From assembly GCA_937910385.1 (NCBI GenBank), contig CALEPT010000122.1:1-64000 (forward strand): a DNA stretch of 64,000 bases, read 5' to 3'. The notes below the pieces were generated by a model, which saw only the letters and a program-made list of their open reading frames with translations, did no database searches and was not told the origin of the DNA. Below are positions 52,751 through 62,793 of the stretch, one piece after another. This DNA comes from an uncultured Ruminococcus sp. GTDB lineage: Bacteria; Bacillota; Clostridia; Oscillospirales; Ruminococcaceae. Position numbers and translations under genes: made by a program. Within the stretch, counting starts at the first letter, position 1; each line of letters opens with the position of its first letter.

Positions 52751-53641
52751 ATGAAGAATACAATTTTCACGGGCGCCGGTATTGCTATAATCACGCCCAT
52801 GAACGCCGACGGTTCTATTAATTATGACGAGCTCGGACGTATCATCGACGACCAGATAGCAAACAGCACCGATGCAATAATCATCTGCGGCACTACCGGA
52901 GAATCCTCCACCATGACTGACGAGGAACACCTCGAATGTATCAGGTATGCCGTTGAAAAAACAGCCGGCAGAGTTCCCGTTATCGCAGGAACAGGCAGCA
53001 ATGACACACGATATGCTATCGAGCTTTCCAAGGAAGCTGAAGCTGTGGGCGTTGACGGACTTCTGCTCGTTACTCCCTACTATAACAAGACCACTCAGCG
53101 CGGTCTTATCGCACACTTCACTGCTATTGCCGATGCTGTGAATATTCCGATAATCCTCTACAATATACCCGGGCGCACAGGCATGAACATGGACGTGGCT
53201 ACTGTTGCGGAGCTTGCAAAGCACCGTAACATCGCGGCTATCAAGGAAGCAAGCGGCAACATCAGCTATGCGGCTAAGCTCATCGCAGAGTGCGGCGATA
53301 ATATTGACGTTTACAGCGGCAATGATGATATGGTGGTCCCACTGATGTCACTCGGCGGAAAGGGCGTTATCTCGGTAGCCTCGCACGTTATTCCCAAGCA
53401 GATGCACGATATGGCGCAGTACTGCCTCGACAATAATTTTGCGGAGGCTGCAAAGCTCCAGATAGAGTACCTTGATCTCATTAACGATCTTTTCATAGAG
53501 GTAAATCCCATTCCCGTAAAGGAAGCTATGAACATGATGGGTTATGCTGCCGGTCCTTGCCGTATGCCGCTTTATGAGATGAGCGATGAGCATAAGGCGA
53601 AGCTGCGTGCTTCCCTTGAAGTGCACGGACTTATCAAGTAA
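52751..53641 (+). CDS. dapA: 4-hydroxy-tetrahydrodipicolinate synthase
   Basis: DapA condenses pyruvate with aspartate semialdehyde, the first step of the lysine branch. It is a TIM barrel of 296 residues: IITPMNADGSINYD at the start, CGTTGESSTMTDEEH, the Tyr in TPYYNKTTQRGL and YNIPGRTGMNM, and the Schiff-base Lys in AIKEASGNIS. ATG 52751 follows GAAAGGAAG; a GTG two codons earlier is less likely. It follows asd without a clear terminator, so the riboswitch may reach it. Confidence 0.97.
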   Translation: MKNTIFTGAGIAIITPMNADGSINYDELGRIIDDQIANSTDAIIICGTTGESSTMTDEEHLECIRYAVEKTAGRVPVIAGTGSNDTRYAIELSKEAEAVGVDGLLLVTPYYNKTTQRGLIAHFTAIADAVNIPIILYNIPGRTGMNMDVATVAELAKHRNIAAIKEASGNISYAAKLIAECGDNIDVYSGNDDMVVPLMSLGGKGVISVASHVIPKQMHDMAQYCLDNNFAEAAKLQIEYLDLINDLFIEVNPIPVKEAMNMMGYAAGPCRMPLYEMSDEHKAKLRASLEVHGLIK

Positions 53642-53646
53642 TATAT

Positions 53647-53668
53647 GGGCGGACTTTTGCGTCCGCCC
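53647..53668 (+). repeat. Intercistronic hairpin between dapA and dapB
   Basis: GGGCGGAC-TTTTGC-GTCCGCCC, a perfect 8-bp stem 6 bases after the dapA stop, without a T run. It may protect or process the mRNA. Confidence 0.6.
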
Positions 53669-53696
53669 AAATCATAAAATATAGGAAGTGAATATT

Positions 53697-54446
53697 ATGA
53701 CCAATATAGCCATATGCGGTGCAAACGGAAAAATGGGCAAGACCATTTACAGCTGCATTCAGGAGCGTGATGACTGCAAGGTCGTTGCCGGAATAGACCT
53801 TTATACAGAGCAATATGCGGATTTCCCGATAGTTGCATTGCCGTCAGAGCTTCCCGTAAAGCCCGACGTTATCATTGACTTTTCAAATCCGGCATCACTC
53901 GAAGGACTTCTTGAATACTGCCTTTCTACCGGAACTCCGATAGTAGTGGCTTCTACAGGCTACAGTGAAGATCAGATAGCTCAAATAAAGAGTGCAGCGC
54001 AGCAGATACCGGTGTTTTTCACATTCAATATGTCGCTGGGAATAAACTTGCTGGTGCAGCTTGCGAAGAAGGCGGCTTCCGTGCTCGGAGACCGCTTCGA
54101 TATAGAGATAGTCGAGAAGCACCATAATCAGAAGATAGACGCTCCGAGCGGTACGGCAATAATGCTTGCGAACGCTATTAACGAGGAATTTGATAACTCG
54201 AAGCACTATGTTTACGACCGCCATTCGCGCCGCCAGAAGCGCGAAAAGTCCGAGATAGGAATGCACGCTATCCGCGGAGGCACTATAGTCGGCGAGCACG
54301 ATGTCATCTTTGCCGGTCATGATGAAGTGATAACACTTTCTCATGCTGCCGCTTCAAAATCTGTCTTTGCCGAGGGCTCGATAAATGCTGCAGTTTTCCT
54401 AAAGGATAAGCCTGCCGGACTCTATGATATGAGCCTGCTGGTGTAA
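53697..54446 (+). CDS. dapB: 4-hydroxy-tetrahydrodipicolinate reductase
   Basis: DapB reduces the DapA product. The 249 residues show the nucleotide site IAICGANGKMGKTIY, DFSNPASLEGLLEYC, VASTGYSEDQ, FTFNMSLGINLLV, the catalytic EKHHNQKIDAPSGTA and GIHAIRGG-type motif MHAIRGGTIVGEHDV. ATG 53697 has AGGAAGTG before it; a GTG three codons upstream is less likely. It is in line with asd, dapA and the thioesterase gene. Confidence 0.96.
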   Translation: MTNIAICGANGKMGKTIYSCIQERDDCKVVAGIDLYTEQYADFPIVALPSELPVKPDVIIDFSNPASLEGLLEYCLSTGTPIVVASTGYSEDQIAQIKSAAQQIPVFFTFNMSLGINLLVQLAKKAASVLGDRFDIEIVEKHHNQKIDAPSGTAIMLANAINEEFDNSKHYVYDRHSRRQKREKSEIGMHAIRGGTIVGEHDVIFAGHDEVITLSHAAASKSVFAEGSINAAVFLKDKPAGLYDMSLLV

Positions 54447-54459
54447 GGAGGAAATTTGA

Positions 54460-54852
54460 GTGGACGAGCTTGGAAAAGTGCGTGAAGTCTTTAAAAATGA
54501 TCGCTTCGCAACAGAAATGGGCGCTCAGATAGACGAAATTGGCAATCACTATGCAAAAGTCAGTCTCACGGTGAACGAACATCACAAAAATGCTATGGGA
54601 GGCATTATGGGCGGAGTTTATTTTACTCTTGCTGATTTTGCATTTGCTGTAGCTTCCAATTGGCAGAATCCCGGAGTTGTGGCTGTAAATGTTGATTCTT
54701 CGTTCATTGGCGTGCCTAAAACCGAGCAGATTTATGCAGAGGCTTCACTTATCAAAGAGGGCAGGACGATATGCACGTATAGTGTCAGCGTAACTGACGG
54801 AAACGGCAGTCCCGTTGCCGTTATGCAGTGTGTGGGATTCCGAAAGAACTGA
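54460..54852 (+). CDS. PaaI-type hotdog thioesterase
   Basis: The 130-residue protein has the single hotdog fold of the PaaI/YdiI class: VNEHHKNAMGGIMGGVYFTLADFAFAVA carries the His-Asn and helix Asp typical of the active site. GTG 54460 is the start, with AAGGAGG ideally placed. Such enzymes hydrolyse aryl- or acyl-CoA esters. It is 13 bases behind dapB and may simply share its transcript. Confidence 0.88.
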   Translation: MDELGKVREVFKNDRFATEMGAQIDEIGNHYAKVSLTVNEHHKNAMGGIMGGVYFTLADFAFAVASNWQNPGVVAVNVDSSFIGVPKTEQIYAEASLIKEGRTICTYSVSVTDGNGSPVAVMQCVGFRKN

Positions 54853-54882
54853 AACAGTAATTAAGAAAGGACGGTAAAAGCT

Positions 54883-56211
54883 ATGAAGCATAAAATCACA
54901 ACAGGTCTGATCGCAGCAGCGGTCTCGGCAGCAATGTCTTTTTCCGTAATTGTATCGAATGTGTCTGCGGCTGTGCTGCCTCTGTCTGCTGTGAGCGTTT
55001 CGGATATAAGTGTTGCTGAAACAGACAGTCAGAACGCGCAGGTAGAGGAATTTGTTACAAGACTATATAATGTAACGCTGGACAGAGCCCCCGATGCTGC
55101 CGGTCTCAGTACATGGGTAAACGGTCTTGTAAGCGACAAGACCACAGGGGTATCCGTGGCATACGGCTTCATTTTCTCACAGGAGTTCCAGAACAAGGGC
55201 TGCTCAAATGAAGAATACGTCGAGCTGATGTACAATGCCTTTATGGGACGCGCCTCAGACCCCGCAGGCAAGGCGAACTGGGTGAACCAGATGAACAACG
55301 GAATGACTCGCCAGGAGCTTTTCAAGGGTTTTGCAAATTCCACTGAGTTCTTCAATCTCTGCCGCTCATACGGCATAACCGCAGGTACATATATTTTGGG
55401 CAGGGATTATAACAAGACCGCGCAGGTCAATTTATTTGTGGAGAGACTGTATGAGGTCATTCTCGGCAGAAGCTGCGATCAGACAGGTATGAACAGCTGG
55501 ACTAATAAACTCGTATCCGGCTCGGTCACCGGCGGAAAGGCTGCTTATGGCTTCTTCTTCTCTCAGGAGTATCTGGGTAAAAATAAAAGTGAAGAGGATT
55601 ATGTCGAGGATCTCTATATGGCATTTCTCGGAAGAGGCTCGGACGCTTCGGGAAAATCAAACTGGATCAGCAAGTGCTATAACGGTTCGCGTATGATAGC
55701 ATTCAACGGGTTCGTGCGTTCACAGGAATTTTCGGGACTTTGCTCTTCGTATGGGATAACAGCAGGCGGAAAGGTATGGGCTCCGGCGGCTGAGGCAATG
55801 AACGACGGATTTACAGATTACTGCTTCTCATTGGTGGATATGAGCACTATCGCTGAGAGCTATGACTGCTATGTGCGCGGAAATGTCTATATCCCGTATG
55901 TTCTGGGCGGAGAGTCGTTCAGCGGATTTGACTGCTCGGGACTTCAGGTCTATATCTACCGGAATTATTTCCACAAGGAGATACCTCACTATGCTCAGGC
56001 TCAGGAGTACCTTGGCACAGCAATAAGTGCTTCTCAGATACGTCCCGGCGATCTGCTTGCAGACCATGAATATGCCGGACACGGCGGAGCAATAATTTAT
56101 GCCGGTAAAGCTGAGGACGGCCGTGATATTGCGATCAGAGACGGCTGGGGGAACTATATCCGCATAGTTTATGTTGACCTTTCTGATTATATTATTAGAA
56201 GAGTTGACTGA
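54883..56211 (+). CDS. Secreted DUF4214-NlpC/P60 peptidoglycan hydrolase
   Basis: The 442-residue protein has a signal peptide (1-30). Two DUF4214 units follow, about 51-170 and 180-295, each with the FVxRLYxVxLxRxxDxxGxxxW pattern and closing with RSYGITAG or SSYGITAG. The NlpC/P60 domain (about 320-440) has catalytic Cys351 in FSGFDCSGLQVY and His400 in AGHGGAIIYAG, with PGDLL between. It probably cuts peptide stems of peptidoglycan. DUF4214 repeats are found in surface proteins and may bind glycans. Confidence 0.92.
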   Translation: MKHKITTGLIAAAVSAAMSFSVIVSNVSAAVLPLSAVSVSDISVAETDSQNAQVEEFVTRLYNVTLDRAPDAAGLSTWVNGLVSDKTTGVSVAYGFIFSQEFQNKGCSNEEYVELMYNAFMGRASDPAGKANWVNQMNNGMTRQELFKGFANSTEFFNLCRSYGITAGTYILGRDYNKTAQVNLFVERLYEVILGRSCDQTGMNSWTNKLVSGSVTGGKAAYGFFFSQEYLGKNKSEEDYVEDLYMAFLGRGSDASGKSNWISKCYNGSRMIAFNGFVRSQEFSGLCSSYGITAGGKVWAPAAEAMNDGFTDYCFSLVDMSTIAESYDCYVRGNVYIPYVLGGESFSGFDCSGLQVYIYRNYFHKEIPHYAQAQEYLGTAISASQIRPGDLLADHEYAGHGGAIIYAGKAEDGRDIAIRDGWGNYIRIVYVDLSDYIIRRVD

Positions 56212-56270
56212 TATAATTGAATGTATGATCCTACAGATCGGTCACAAAGCCGTAATGCGGACTTTGTGCA

Positions 56271-56303
56271 AAAAAAGAGCAGGCTCTAAAGCCTGCTCTT
56301 TTT
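56271..56303. terminator. Bidirectional terminator
   Basis: AAAAAGAGCAGGC-TCTAAA-GCCTGCTCTTTTT: symmetrical stem with A and T runs, serving both the NlpC/P60 gene and the GGDEF gene that converges on it. Confidence 0.92.
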
Positions 56304-56307
56304 ACGT

Positions 56308-58215
56308 TCAAATTAATTTTTCGGATCTGCGGGTGGTCTTTTTCATTTTTTTGACATCATACATTTTGTCATCAGCCAGTTTGATAACGCTATAGAGGGT
56401 ATCTCCGTCATTGGCGGTGGTGATGACGCTTCCGAAGCTCGCGGAAAGAGCGTACGGCTTTGTGATGATAGCGTTCATATTATCGAGCTTTGCGTTGAAT
56501 TTCCTTTCAAGAGCCTCCGCTTCACCGTCGTTGACATCAACGCTGAATATAACGAATTCGTCTCCGCCGAAACGTGCGCAGATACTTCCGTGTCCGCAGC
56601 AGTCTTCTATGACACTTGCCAGGCGCTGCAGAGCAAAATCGCCCTCATTATGTCCGTAATTGTCATTGATAAATTTCAGCCCGTCCATATCAATAAAGGT
56701 GAGCATGACTTTTTTGTGCTTTGCCACGCATTCTCGGAAAATATCATCGGCTATATTGATAAAGCCGTTTCTGTTGTAGATATTGCAGAGAGGATCCATT
56801 ACATATAGTCTGTTGAGCTCATCCATAGCTTTGTTCAGGTGGAACAGCTTACGGATATTTTCTATAGAGTTGCTTATACTCATTGTCAGCGTGTGGCATA
56901 AGAGACTTTCTATGGGAAAGTTACCGTTGCTGATTATGTAGTAACCGAGGCATCTTTCGCGGAAGTGGAGCGGGAGAAAATAGCTTATGTTTCCGCCTTC
57001 CTCAAAAACTTCGGGGAACATATTGCTGCTGGGAAAGTATCCAACGCTTCTTCGCGCGCCCTTATCCCAGATGAGTGGAGCTGTCATATAGCTTGAATAG
57101 TAGCTTTCTCCGTCTATAGGAGCGCGGTCAAAGGCGTCCTGCCAGTCTTCGGTAAGGCAAAGAGAAAACTTCTCGCAGTCAAGCTCGCTGATAGCTGCTT
57201 CAATAGCGTCGAACAGTTCAGATGAGGTCTCGGTATCGGCAAGTGCAGCGGTCAGGCGATTGAGGAGTGAGATACTTGTGTTTGTAGACTCTATGTGGTT
57301 GTAGGTGCGCTTTTTGTAAGCGACATAATCGTCTGAGTTGACTTCCTTGCAGCCGCAGCTTTCCGAGAATACAGCATAAGCTTCAAGCGAGATGGTCTTT
57401 GGAGGCTGATCGCCCTTCAGAATTCGGGCGATGACCTCGCATGCTGTACGTCCGGCTGTGAATATAGGACGCTTTACCGATGTAAGCGCGGGACAAAAGT
57501 TCCTTGCGTTATATGTGCAGTCAAAGCCTGTAACGATAACGTCATCGGGGACCTTATATCCGAGCTTTTCGAGCGATGATACTGTTGTGAGTGCCATTGC
57601 GTCATTGGCGCATATAAAAGCGTCAGGAAGCGGCATTCCTGATTCTGCGAATTCCTTGACAGCGTTCTTGCCGTCCGTTCCTCTGAACGAACCATAGAAA
57701 ATGCGGCTTTCATCTGCTTGCAGACCGTTTTCCTTCATTACCTTCAGGAAGGCATTATATCTCAAAAGAGCTTCGGGATTATCGAGCGGACCCGAGATGA
57801 AGTTGATGGTTTTTGCGTTGTGCTTATTGATGACGTGTCTGACTATATCCTCCATAGGCGCGGTATTATTTATGCATATATTATAGAATTCGGGGTGATC
57901 GGGGCAATCGAAGACAACAGCAGGTATACCTGAATCCTTAATGCGGCTTATGAGCTTTTGTTTTACAGATGCGTCGCTTATGGTATTGGTCATAAGTATG
58001 GCTCCGTCGAAGCTTTTAAAATCGATGAGGTTATATATACTGTATTCACCGATGTCAAATTGCTTGCTGTTTATTATTTCCCCGAATGCGGCAAAGTAAG
58101 AGATATTGAAATTGTTTTCCTTTGCAGCTTTATTTATACCGCATATCATATTATACTGGTATTCCTCGTCGATGCCGGCAACGACTACGGCGATGTTAGG
58201 AATGTCATTGATCAT
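56308..58215 (-). CDS. LacI-type sensor - GGDEF diguanylate cyclase
   Basis: A cytoplasmic protein of 635 residues with no membrane segment. Residues 1-290 are a periplasmic-binding-like fold as in LacI repressors (NIAVVVAGIDEEYQYNMICGI; DAFICANDAMALTTVSSLEKLG; VTGFD) but the DNA-binding helix-turn-helix is absent. A GAF-like middle (about 320-470) follows, then a GGDEF domain with the intact motif ARFGGDEFVIF. The inhibitory RxxD site is replaced (GHGS). It should make c-di-GMP in response to a sugar-like ligand; the ligand is unknown. A MITE-like copy lies in its upstream region. Confidence 0.9.
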   Translation of the reverse strand: MINDIPNIAVVVAGIDEEYQYNMICGINKAAKENNFNISYFAAFGEIINSKQFDIGEYSIYNLIDFKSFDGAILMTNTISDASVKQKLISRIKDSGIPAVVFDCPDHPEFYNICINNTAPMEDIVRHVINKHNAKTINFISGPLDNPEALLRYNAFLKVMKENGLQADESRIFYGSFRGTDGKNAVKEFAESGMPLPDAFICANDAMALTTVSSLEKLGYKVPDDVIVTGFDCTYNARNFCPALTSVKRPIFTAGRTACEVIARILKGDQPPKTISLEAYAVFSESCGCKEVNSDDYVAYKKRTYNHIESTNTSISLLNRLTAALADTETSSELFDAIEAAISELDCEKFSLCLTEDWQDAFDRAPIDGESYYSSYMTAPLIWDKGARRSVGYFPSSNMFPEVFEEGGNISYFLPLHFRERCLGYYIISNGNFPIESLLCHTLTMSISNSIENIRKLFHLNKAMDELNRLYVMDPLCNIYNRNGFINIADDIFRECVAKHKKVMLTFIDMDGLKFINDNYGHNEGDFALQRLASVIEDCCGHGSICARFGGDEFVIFSVDVNDGEAEALERKFNAKLDNMNAIITKPYALSASFGSVITTANDGDTLYSVIKLADDKMYDVKKMKKTTRRSEKLI

Positions 58216-58258
58216 ATGGATATTGTCACCTCTTCAGCATATGCCATAGTATTATTGC

Positions 58259-58358
58259 TTTATGTCATGCGCAAATTCCATACTTTATAAAGAATTTGCG
58301 CTCCCTGAACAAAGTTCAGGACAATAACCGCTGTAAGGCGGTTATTGAGGACACATTA
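58259..58358 (+). mobile_element. MITE-like element, copy 4 (short)
   Basis: About 100 bp with the right end GGACACATTA and the three right-hand hairpins (GCGCAAATTC..., CCCTGAACAAAGTTCAGG, AATAACCGC...). The left end is decayed (TTATGTC). It lies 44 bases upstream of the GGDEF gene start, in its leader or promoter. Confidence 0.7.
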
Positions 58359-58713
58359 CTTATTATTATATCATTTTTTTGTAGGATTTAAAGCACTTAC
58401 CGGTAATTTTGTCGAAATGCACATTGCAAGGCGGAAGAGTTTGTTGAGAATGCCGAATTCCGCTTGTTTCGACTGTGAAACGCGAATGCTCTTTTGCGAT
58501 ATTGGGGATAACATGATTTTATCAAATCAAGAAAACCTTATGCAATATAGTTTCAAAATCAGAGCAACATAAGACGATATGCGCTGATGCAGCTAAAAAG
58601 TGCTATTTTAATTCGCACAATTAAGGCGAAATGTTGGGACGTTATTTTTTTCAGCTAAAAAGTGAAAAAACAGCAAAAAATGACCGAAGAGGAATTTGTT
58701 AGCAAAAAATGAC
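58359..58713. other. AT-rich gap without gene
   Basis: About 355 bases upstream of the xylanase promoter. No reading frame with a ribosome-binding site is seen. The motif CAGCTAAAAAGTG occurs twice (58590 and 58653), a direct repeat that might bind a regulator of the xylanase gene. Confidence 0.45.
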
Positions 58714-58742
58714 TTGTATTGTTCACAGAAATGTAATAAAAT
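58714..58742 (+). promoter_or_regulatory. Promoter of the GH11/CE4 gene
   Basis: TTGTAT at 58714-58719, 17-bp spacer, TAAAAT at 58737-58742. Confidence 0.65.
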
Positions 58743-58753
58743 TATTACAGATA

Positions 58754-58795
58754 CCGGAGAAAATGGGGAAGCAATAGAAGTGTGCTTTTCTCCGG
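58754..58795 (+). promoter_or_regulatory. 5' leader hairpin of the GH11/CE4 gene
   Basis: CCGGAGAAAA and TTTTCTCCGG form a perfect 10-bp stem closing a 22-base loop, beginning 12 bases after the -10 and ending 40 bases before the start codon. No T run follows, so it is likely an mRNA stabiliser or protein target. Confidence 0.55.
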
Positions 58796-58835
58796 GAGAT
58801 ATCATTATATTTATTGAAAGCGAGGAATGATACAA

Positions 58836-61691
58836 ATGAAGAAAGGACTTTTCAGACGCTTCCTGTGCGGTGCACTGACGGGCTTGATGTGCATTGCAGG
58901 GACAGTTCCGCAGTCGCTTGAGGTAAGTGCAGCCGATCAGACCGAAAACTATACTCAGGACGGATACGATTACGAACTGTGGAATCAGAACGGTCAGGGT
59001 ACGGCTAAAATGACCTCTCTGGGCAACGGTGCATTCAGCTGCAGCTGGAGCGGTATCGAAAATGTTCTGTTCCGTACAGGAAAAAAGCTCGGCAGTACAC
59101 AGACCTATACAGCCTATGACGGCATATACATCGACTATGATGTTGATTATTATCCGCAGGGCAACTCATATCTTTGCGTTTATGGCTGGACTGAGAACGG
59201 AAGCGGTACTTATCCCACGGTCGAATATTATATCGTGGAAGCATGGGGCTCGTGGAGACCACCCGGAAATGCTACTTCACTCGGAACAGTTACCTCCGAC
59301 GGAGGCTCATATGATATTTACAGAACCATAAGAGAAAACCAGCCTTCAATACACGGTACGGAGACTTTCTACCAGTATTGGAGCGTACGCAAGACAAATC
59401 CTGCTACTAACAATGCACAAACTCATCTGAGCGGAACGATAACCGTTTCCAATCACTTTGATGCGTGGGCTAACGCAGGTCTCGACATGAGCGGAAAAAT
59501 GTACGAGGTGGCTCTCAATGTTGAGGGCTATCAGTCGAACGGAAGTGCTACCGTAAATAAGAATAATCTTGTGTTCGGTTCTACTCCGGCAGATCCCGAT
59601 CCGGTCGAGCCCGATGAGAACGGATACTATTTCTATAACGATTTCGAGGACGGAAAGGGAAGCTGGACCACACGCGGAAGCACTTCGGTAACTCTCGATA
59701 AGGAAAGCTACTATGAGGGCAGTCAGTCTCTTGCAGTAACAGGCAGAGAGGATACATGGCAGGGAACTGCTATCACCCTTGATACTGCGGCATTCGTTCC
59801 CGGAAATAGTTATAGCTTCGGTACAGCCGTTCTTCAGACGAGCGGTTCGGCAGAGACTATGATGCTTACGCTTCAGTATACCGATTCGAACGGAGATACT
59901 AAGTATTCTACCGTTGCCTCCACAGATGTGGCAAGCGGCGTTTGGACAGATCTTTCGACGACTTCGTATACTATCCCCTCGGGGGCTTCAAATCTTCTCC
60001 TTTATGTGGAATCAAGTGATTCTACTACCGATTTCTATATTGATAATGCATACGGTGCGATAGAAGGAAAAGAATCAGGCATCACCACGGGTTCGGGAAC
60101 AGTTAAGGGTTCCGCTGCTACTACCACCACAACTATTACCACTACGACAACTACAACTAAGCTCACAACAACAACTACTACTTCCACACCTGACGTTGAC
60201 GTGACCGTATGGGGTGATGCAAACTGCAATGGTACAGTAGAAATGGCTGATGCAGTTCTTATCCTTCAGTCACTCTCAAGTCCCGGGAAGTACGGTACAA
60301 GCGGTTCCGAAAGTGAACATATAACAGGTCAGGGTTCTGCCAATGCGGACGTTTATGAAAACGGCAGCGGTCTGACTTCTATGGATGCTCTTTCGATACA
60401 GAAATATCTCCTCAAGATAATAGGTGCTCTCCCTGAGAGCATCAGCAGCACGAATGTAACGACTACTACGACTGCTGCTCCCGGGACTACCACTGTTACT
60501 TATACAGTGCTCCCTGATGTGTCTGAGCTCTCAAACGGATTTGAGAACAGCACAGAGGGCTGGGAGGCAAGAGGCAGCGCTTCGCTCTCGCTTAACACCG
60601 ACAGCTACTATTCCGGTTCGCAGTCCCTCAAGGTCACAGGCAGAACTGATACATGGAACGGCGCGGCTATCACACTTGATGAGAGCGAGTTCAAGGCAGG
60701 CAGCACATACAGCTTCTCGGCTGCGGCAATGCAGACGAGCGGATCTTCTCAGACAATAAAGATGACCTTACAGTACAATGATGCTGACGGCGAGCCTCAT
60801 TACGATGAGATAGCTTCTGCAAGCTCTGCAAATGCAGAGTGGACAAAGCTCGAAAACATAGCCTACACTATCCCCGAGGGTGCAACAGATCTCCTGCTTT
60901 ACATTGAGCTGCCCGACAGCAAGACTGCTAACATTTACATTGATGACGTTCTTGTTTCAGCAGAGGGAACTAAATCCTCAGTAGTAACAGGCGGCGGAAC
61001 TGTCGGCAGCGCAGCTGTAGATGAATCCGACAACAGCTCAGACATAGATCCTTCCAAGCCTATGGTAGCTATCTGCTTCGATGACGGAGCCGTAGGCTCA
61101 AGCTCAGATGCTACTTCTATGAGAATAATCAACGCTATAGCAAACGAGGGCTTCCACGCTACATTCTTCTACGTTGGCAACTGGGTAAATACTACCGATA
61201 AAGAAAATGAAGTAAAGTATGCGTATTCAAAGGGCATGGAGATCGCAAACCACTCTACATCTCACCCCGATCTTACCACTCTTTCGGCAAGCGAGATACG
61301 CAGCGAGTATGATACCACTCAGCAGAAGCTAAAGTCAATAATAGGTGCAGATCCTTCTGCTATGATGAGACTGCCTTATCTTTCTTACAACAGCACTGTA
61401 ACATCTACTCTTAACGACGTTGCACTGATAAGCTGTTCTGTAGATTCAAAGGATTGGAACGGCGCTACAAGCGACCAGATAATCAGCACTATAAAGAACG
61501 CTATGAACGACGGTTCACTCAAGAATTCGATCGTTCTCTGCCATGAGACATATGATTCCACTGCTACGGCTATGGAGTATCTTGCACCTTATCTCAAGGA
61601 GCAGGGCTGGCAGATAGTTACAGTTTCCGAGCTGTTCGAGGCTAACGGAAAGACCCTTAACGGCGGTACTGTTTATACAAAGTGCAGTTAA
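58836..61691 (+). CDS. Cellulosomal xylanase/deacetylase GH11-CBM22-Doc-CBM22-CE4
   Basis: A secreted two-enzyme protein of 951 residues. Signal peptide 1-33; GH11 xylanase about 36-250 with nucleophile Glu130 (TVEYYIVE) and acid Glu230 ([10 protein letters not shown]); CBM22 about 265-412; poly-Thr linker; dockerin about 457-533; second linker; CBM22 about 565-712, a near repeat of the first; CE4 deacetylase about 740-930 with CFDDG, HSTSH (metal His pair) and RLPY. It should cut xylan and remove acetyl groups. XynB-type proteins of R. flavefaciens have this plan. The ATG at 58836 fits the upstream AGGA better than the one three codons earlier. The dockerin in the middle is notable. Confidence 0.96.
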   Translation: MKKGLFRRFLCGALTGLMCIAGTVPQSLEVSAADQTENYTQDGYDYELWNQNGQGTAKMTSLGNGAFSCSWSGIENVLFRTGKKLGSTQTYTAYDGIYIDYDVDYYPQGNSYLCVYGWTENGSGTYPTVEYYIVEAWGSWRPPGNATSLGTVTSDGGSYDIYRTIRENQPSIHGTETFYQYWSVRKTNPATNNAQTHLSGTITVSNHFDAWANAGLDMSGKMYEVALNVEGYQSNGSATVNKNNLVFGSTPADPDPVEPDENGYYFYNDFEDGKGSWTTRGSTSVTLDKESYYEGSQSLAVTGREDTWQGTAITLDTAAFVPGNSYSFGTAVLQTSGSAETMMLTLQYTDSNGDTKYSTVASTDVASGVWTDLSTTSYTIPSGASNLLLYVESSDSTTDFYIDNAYGAIEGKESGITTGSGTVKGSAATTTTTITTTTTTTKLTTTTTTSTPDVDVTVWGDANCNGTVEMADAVLILQSLSSPGKYGTSGSESEHITGQGSANADVYENGSGLTSMDALSIQKYLLKIIGALPESISSTNVTTTTTAAPGTTTVTYTVLPDVSELSNGFENSTEGWEARGSASLSLNTDSYYSGSQSLKVTGRTDTWNGAAITLDESEFKAGSTYSFSAAAMQTSGSSQTIKMTLQYNDADGEPHYDEIASASSANAEWTKLENIAYTIPEGATDLLLYIELPDSKTANIYIDDVLVSAEGTKSSVVTGGGTVGSAAVDESDNSSDIDPSKPMVAICFDDGAVGSSSDATSMRIINAIANEGFHATFFYVGNWVNTTDKENEVKYAYSKGMEIANHSTSHPDLTTLSASEIRSEYDTTQQKLKSIIGADPSAMMRLPYLSYNSTVTSTLNDVALISCSVDSKDWNGATSDQIISTIKNAMNDGSLKNSIVLCHETYDSTATAMEYLAPYLKEQGWQIVTVSELFEANGKTLNGGTVYTKCS

Positions 61692-61727
61692 TTAATGCTT
61701 TTCTCTTCAAATTTTAATATCCCCAAA

Positions 61728-61764
61728 GAAAGAACTGCTGCCCCATCGGGCGGCAGTTCTTTTT
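61728..61764 (+). terminator. GH11/CE4 gene terminator
   Basis: AAGAACTGCTGCCC pairs with GGGCGGCAGTTCTT (one G-U) over a short loop, followed by a T run. Confidence 0.9.
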
Positions 61765-61854
61765 GGAGTTTGGCTTTTAGCCGCTTTCTCTCTCGTTATT
61801 GCACAAAAAATGATTTACTCTTTGTAGGAGTTGCACAAAGTTCTTGCGGCGGGC

Positions 61855-61883
61855 TTTACAAATTGTTGAAAATGCACTATAAT
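61855..61883 (+). promoter_or_regulatory. AraC-family gene promoter
   Basis: TTTACA at 61855-61860, 17-bp spacer, TATAAT at 61878-61883. Confidence 0.75.
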
Positions 61884-61931
61884 ATTAAAAGAGTATACGT
61901 GAAAACAGCAATTTTTGGTCAGGGGGATATT

Positions 61932-62792
61932 ATGATAAAGCATCTTTCGGGCGATCATGAGACAGTCGAATATGACGAGAAGAAATATGTAATGTTCTAT
62001 GACAATTACGATAACGAGGCATATCCCGTTCACTGGCATGATGCAGTAGAACTGATAATGCCCCTTAAAAATGAATACATAGTCAACGTTGCCGGAAGAG
62101 ATTATCATATCCCGGAAAATGACGTACTGGTGATACCTCCATGTGAGCTGCACAGTATGCCTGCGGTCAAGGGCAGGCGACTTATATTTCAGTGTGATAA
62201 CTCCGTGCTCGGAGACGTTCCCGCACTTGAACCGATAATGCGAGGACTCTCTGCCCCGCTGATCATAAGCTCCTCCTACGATAGGGAAATCCACCTCATT
62301 GCCAAAAAAGCAATGCTCGATATAATGCCGCTTTACAGCTCGCGCTCGGAGCTTGCTGACGTCAAGATATACATGAAGGTCATTGAGCTTTTCATGGCTC
62401 TCAGAGAACTCCAGCTCAGGAGGCAGAAGGTGATGATGGACTGTCCCGATGACAAGATAGACGAGTACAGCGAAAAGTTCGGCACGGTACTGAAATATAT
62501 AGACAACAACTATATGTACGATATTTCTCTGGAGCAGCTCGCCGCCGTTGCGGGCTACAGCAAATATCATTTTTCTCGCATATTCAAGCAGTACAACTCG
62601 ATGTCGTATTTGCAGTACATAAACGCGCGACGAACCAAAGCTGCGGAGTCGCTGCTGCTCGATCCCGATATCCCCATAACTGAGGTCGCAATGCGTGCAG
62701 GCTTCAAGAGCCTCACGACATTCAACCGCGTTTTCAAGGAAATAAAACACTGCACCCCGACAGACTTCAAGAAGCTGTACGAAGTAAGATAA
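61932..62792 (+). CDS. AraC-family transcriptional regulator
   Basis: A 286-residue regulator. The N-terminal cupin-like sensor (YPVHWHDAVELIMPLKNEYIVNVAGRDYHI, about 35-110, written here as a region) is the sugar-binding type; the C-terminal double helix-turn-helix (about 185-284) is ISLEQLAAVAGYSKYHFSRIFKQY and ITEVAMRAGFKSLTTFNRVFKE. The ATG at 61932 is preceded by CAGGGGGATATT, with its own promoter 50 bases upstream; frame upstream of it crosses the terminator. Lying right behind the xylanase, it may respond to xylan-derived sugars, an inference from position only. Confidence 0.92.
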   Translation: MIKHLSGDHETVEYDEKKYVMFYDNYDNEAYPVHWHDAVELIMPLKNEYIVNVAGRDYHIPENDVLVIPPCELHSMPAVKGRRLIFQCDNSVLGDVPALEPIMRGLSAPLIISSSYDREIHLIAKKAMLDIMPLYSSRSELADVKIYMKVIELFMALRELQLRRQKVMMDCPDDKIDEYSEKFGTVLKYIDNNYMYDISLEQLAAVAGYSKYHFSRIFKQYNSMSYLQYINARRTKAAESLLLDPDIPITEVAMRAGFKSLTTFNRVFKEIKHCTPTDFKKLYEVR

Positions 62793-62793
62793 C

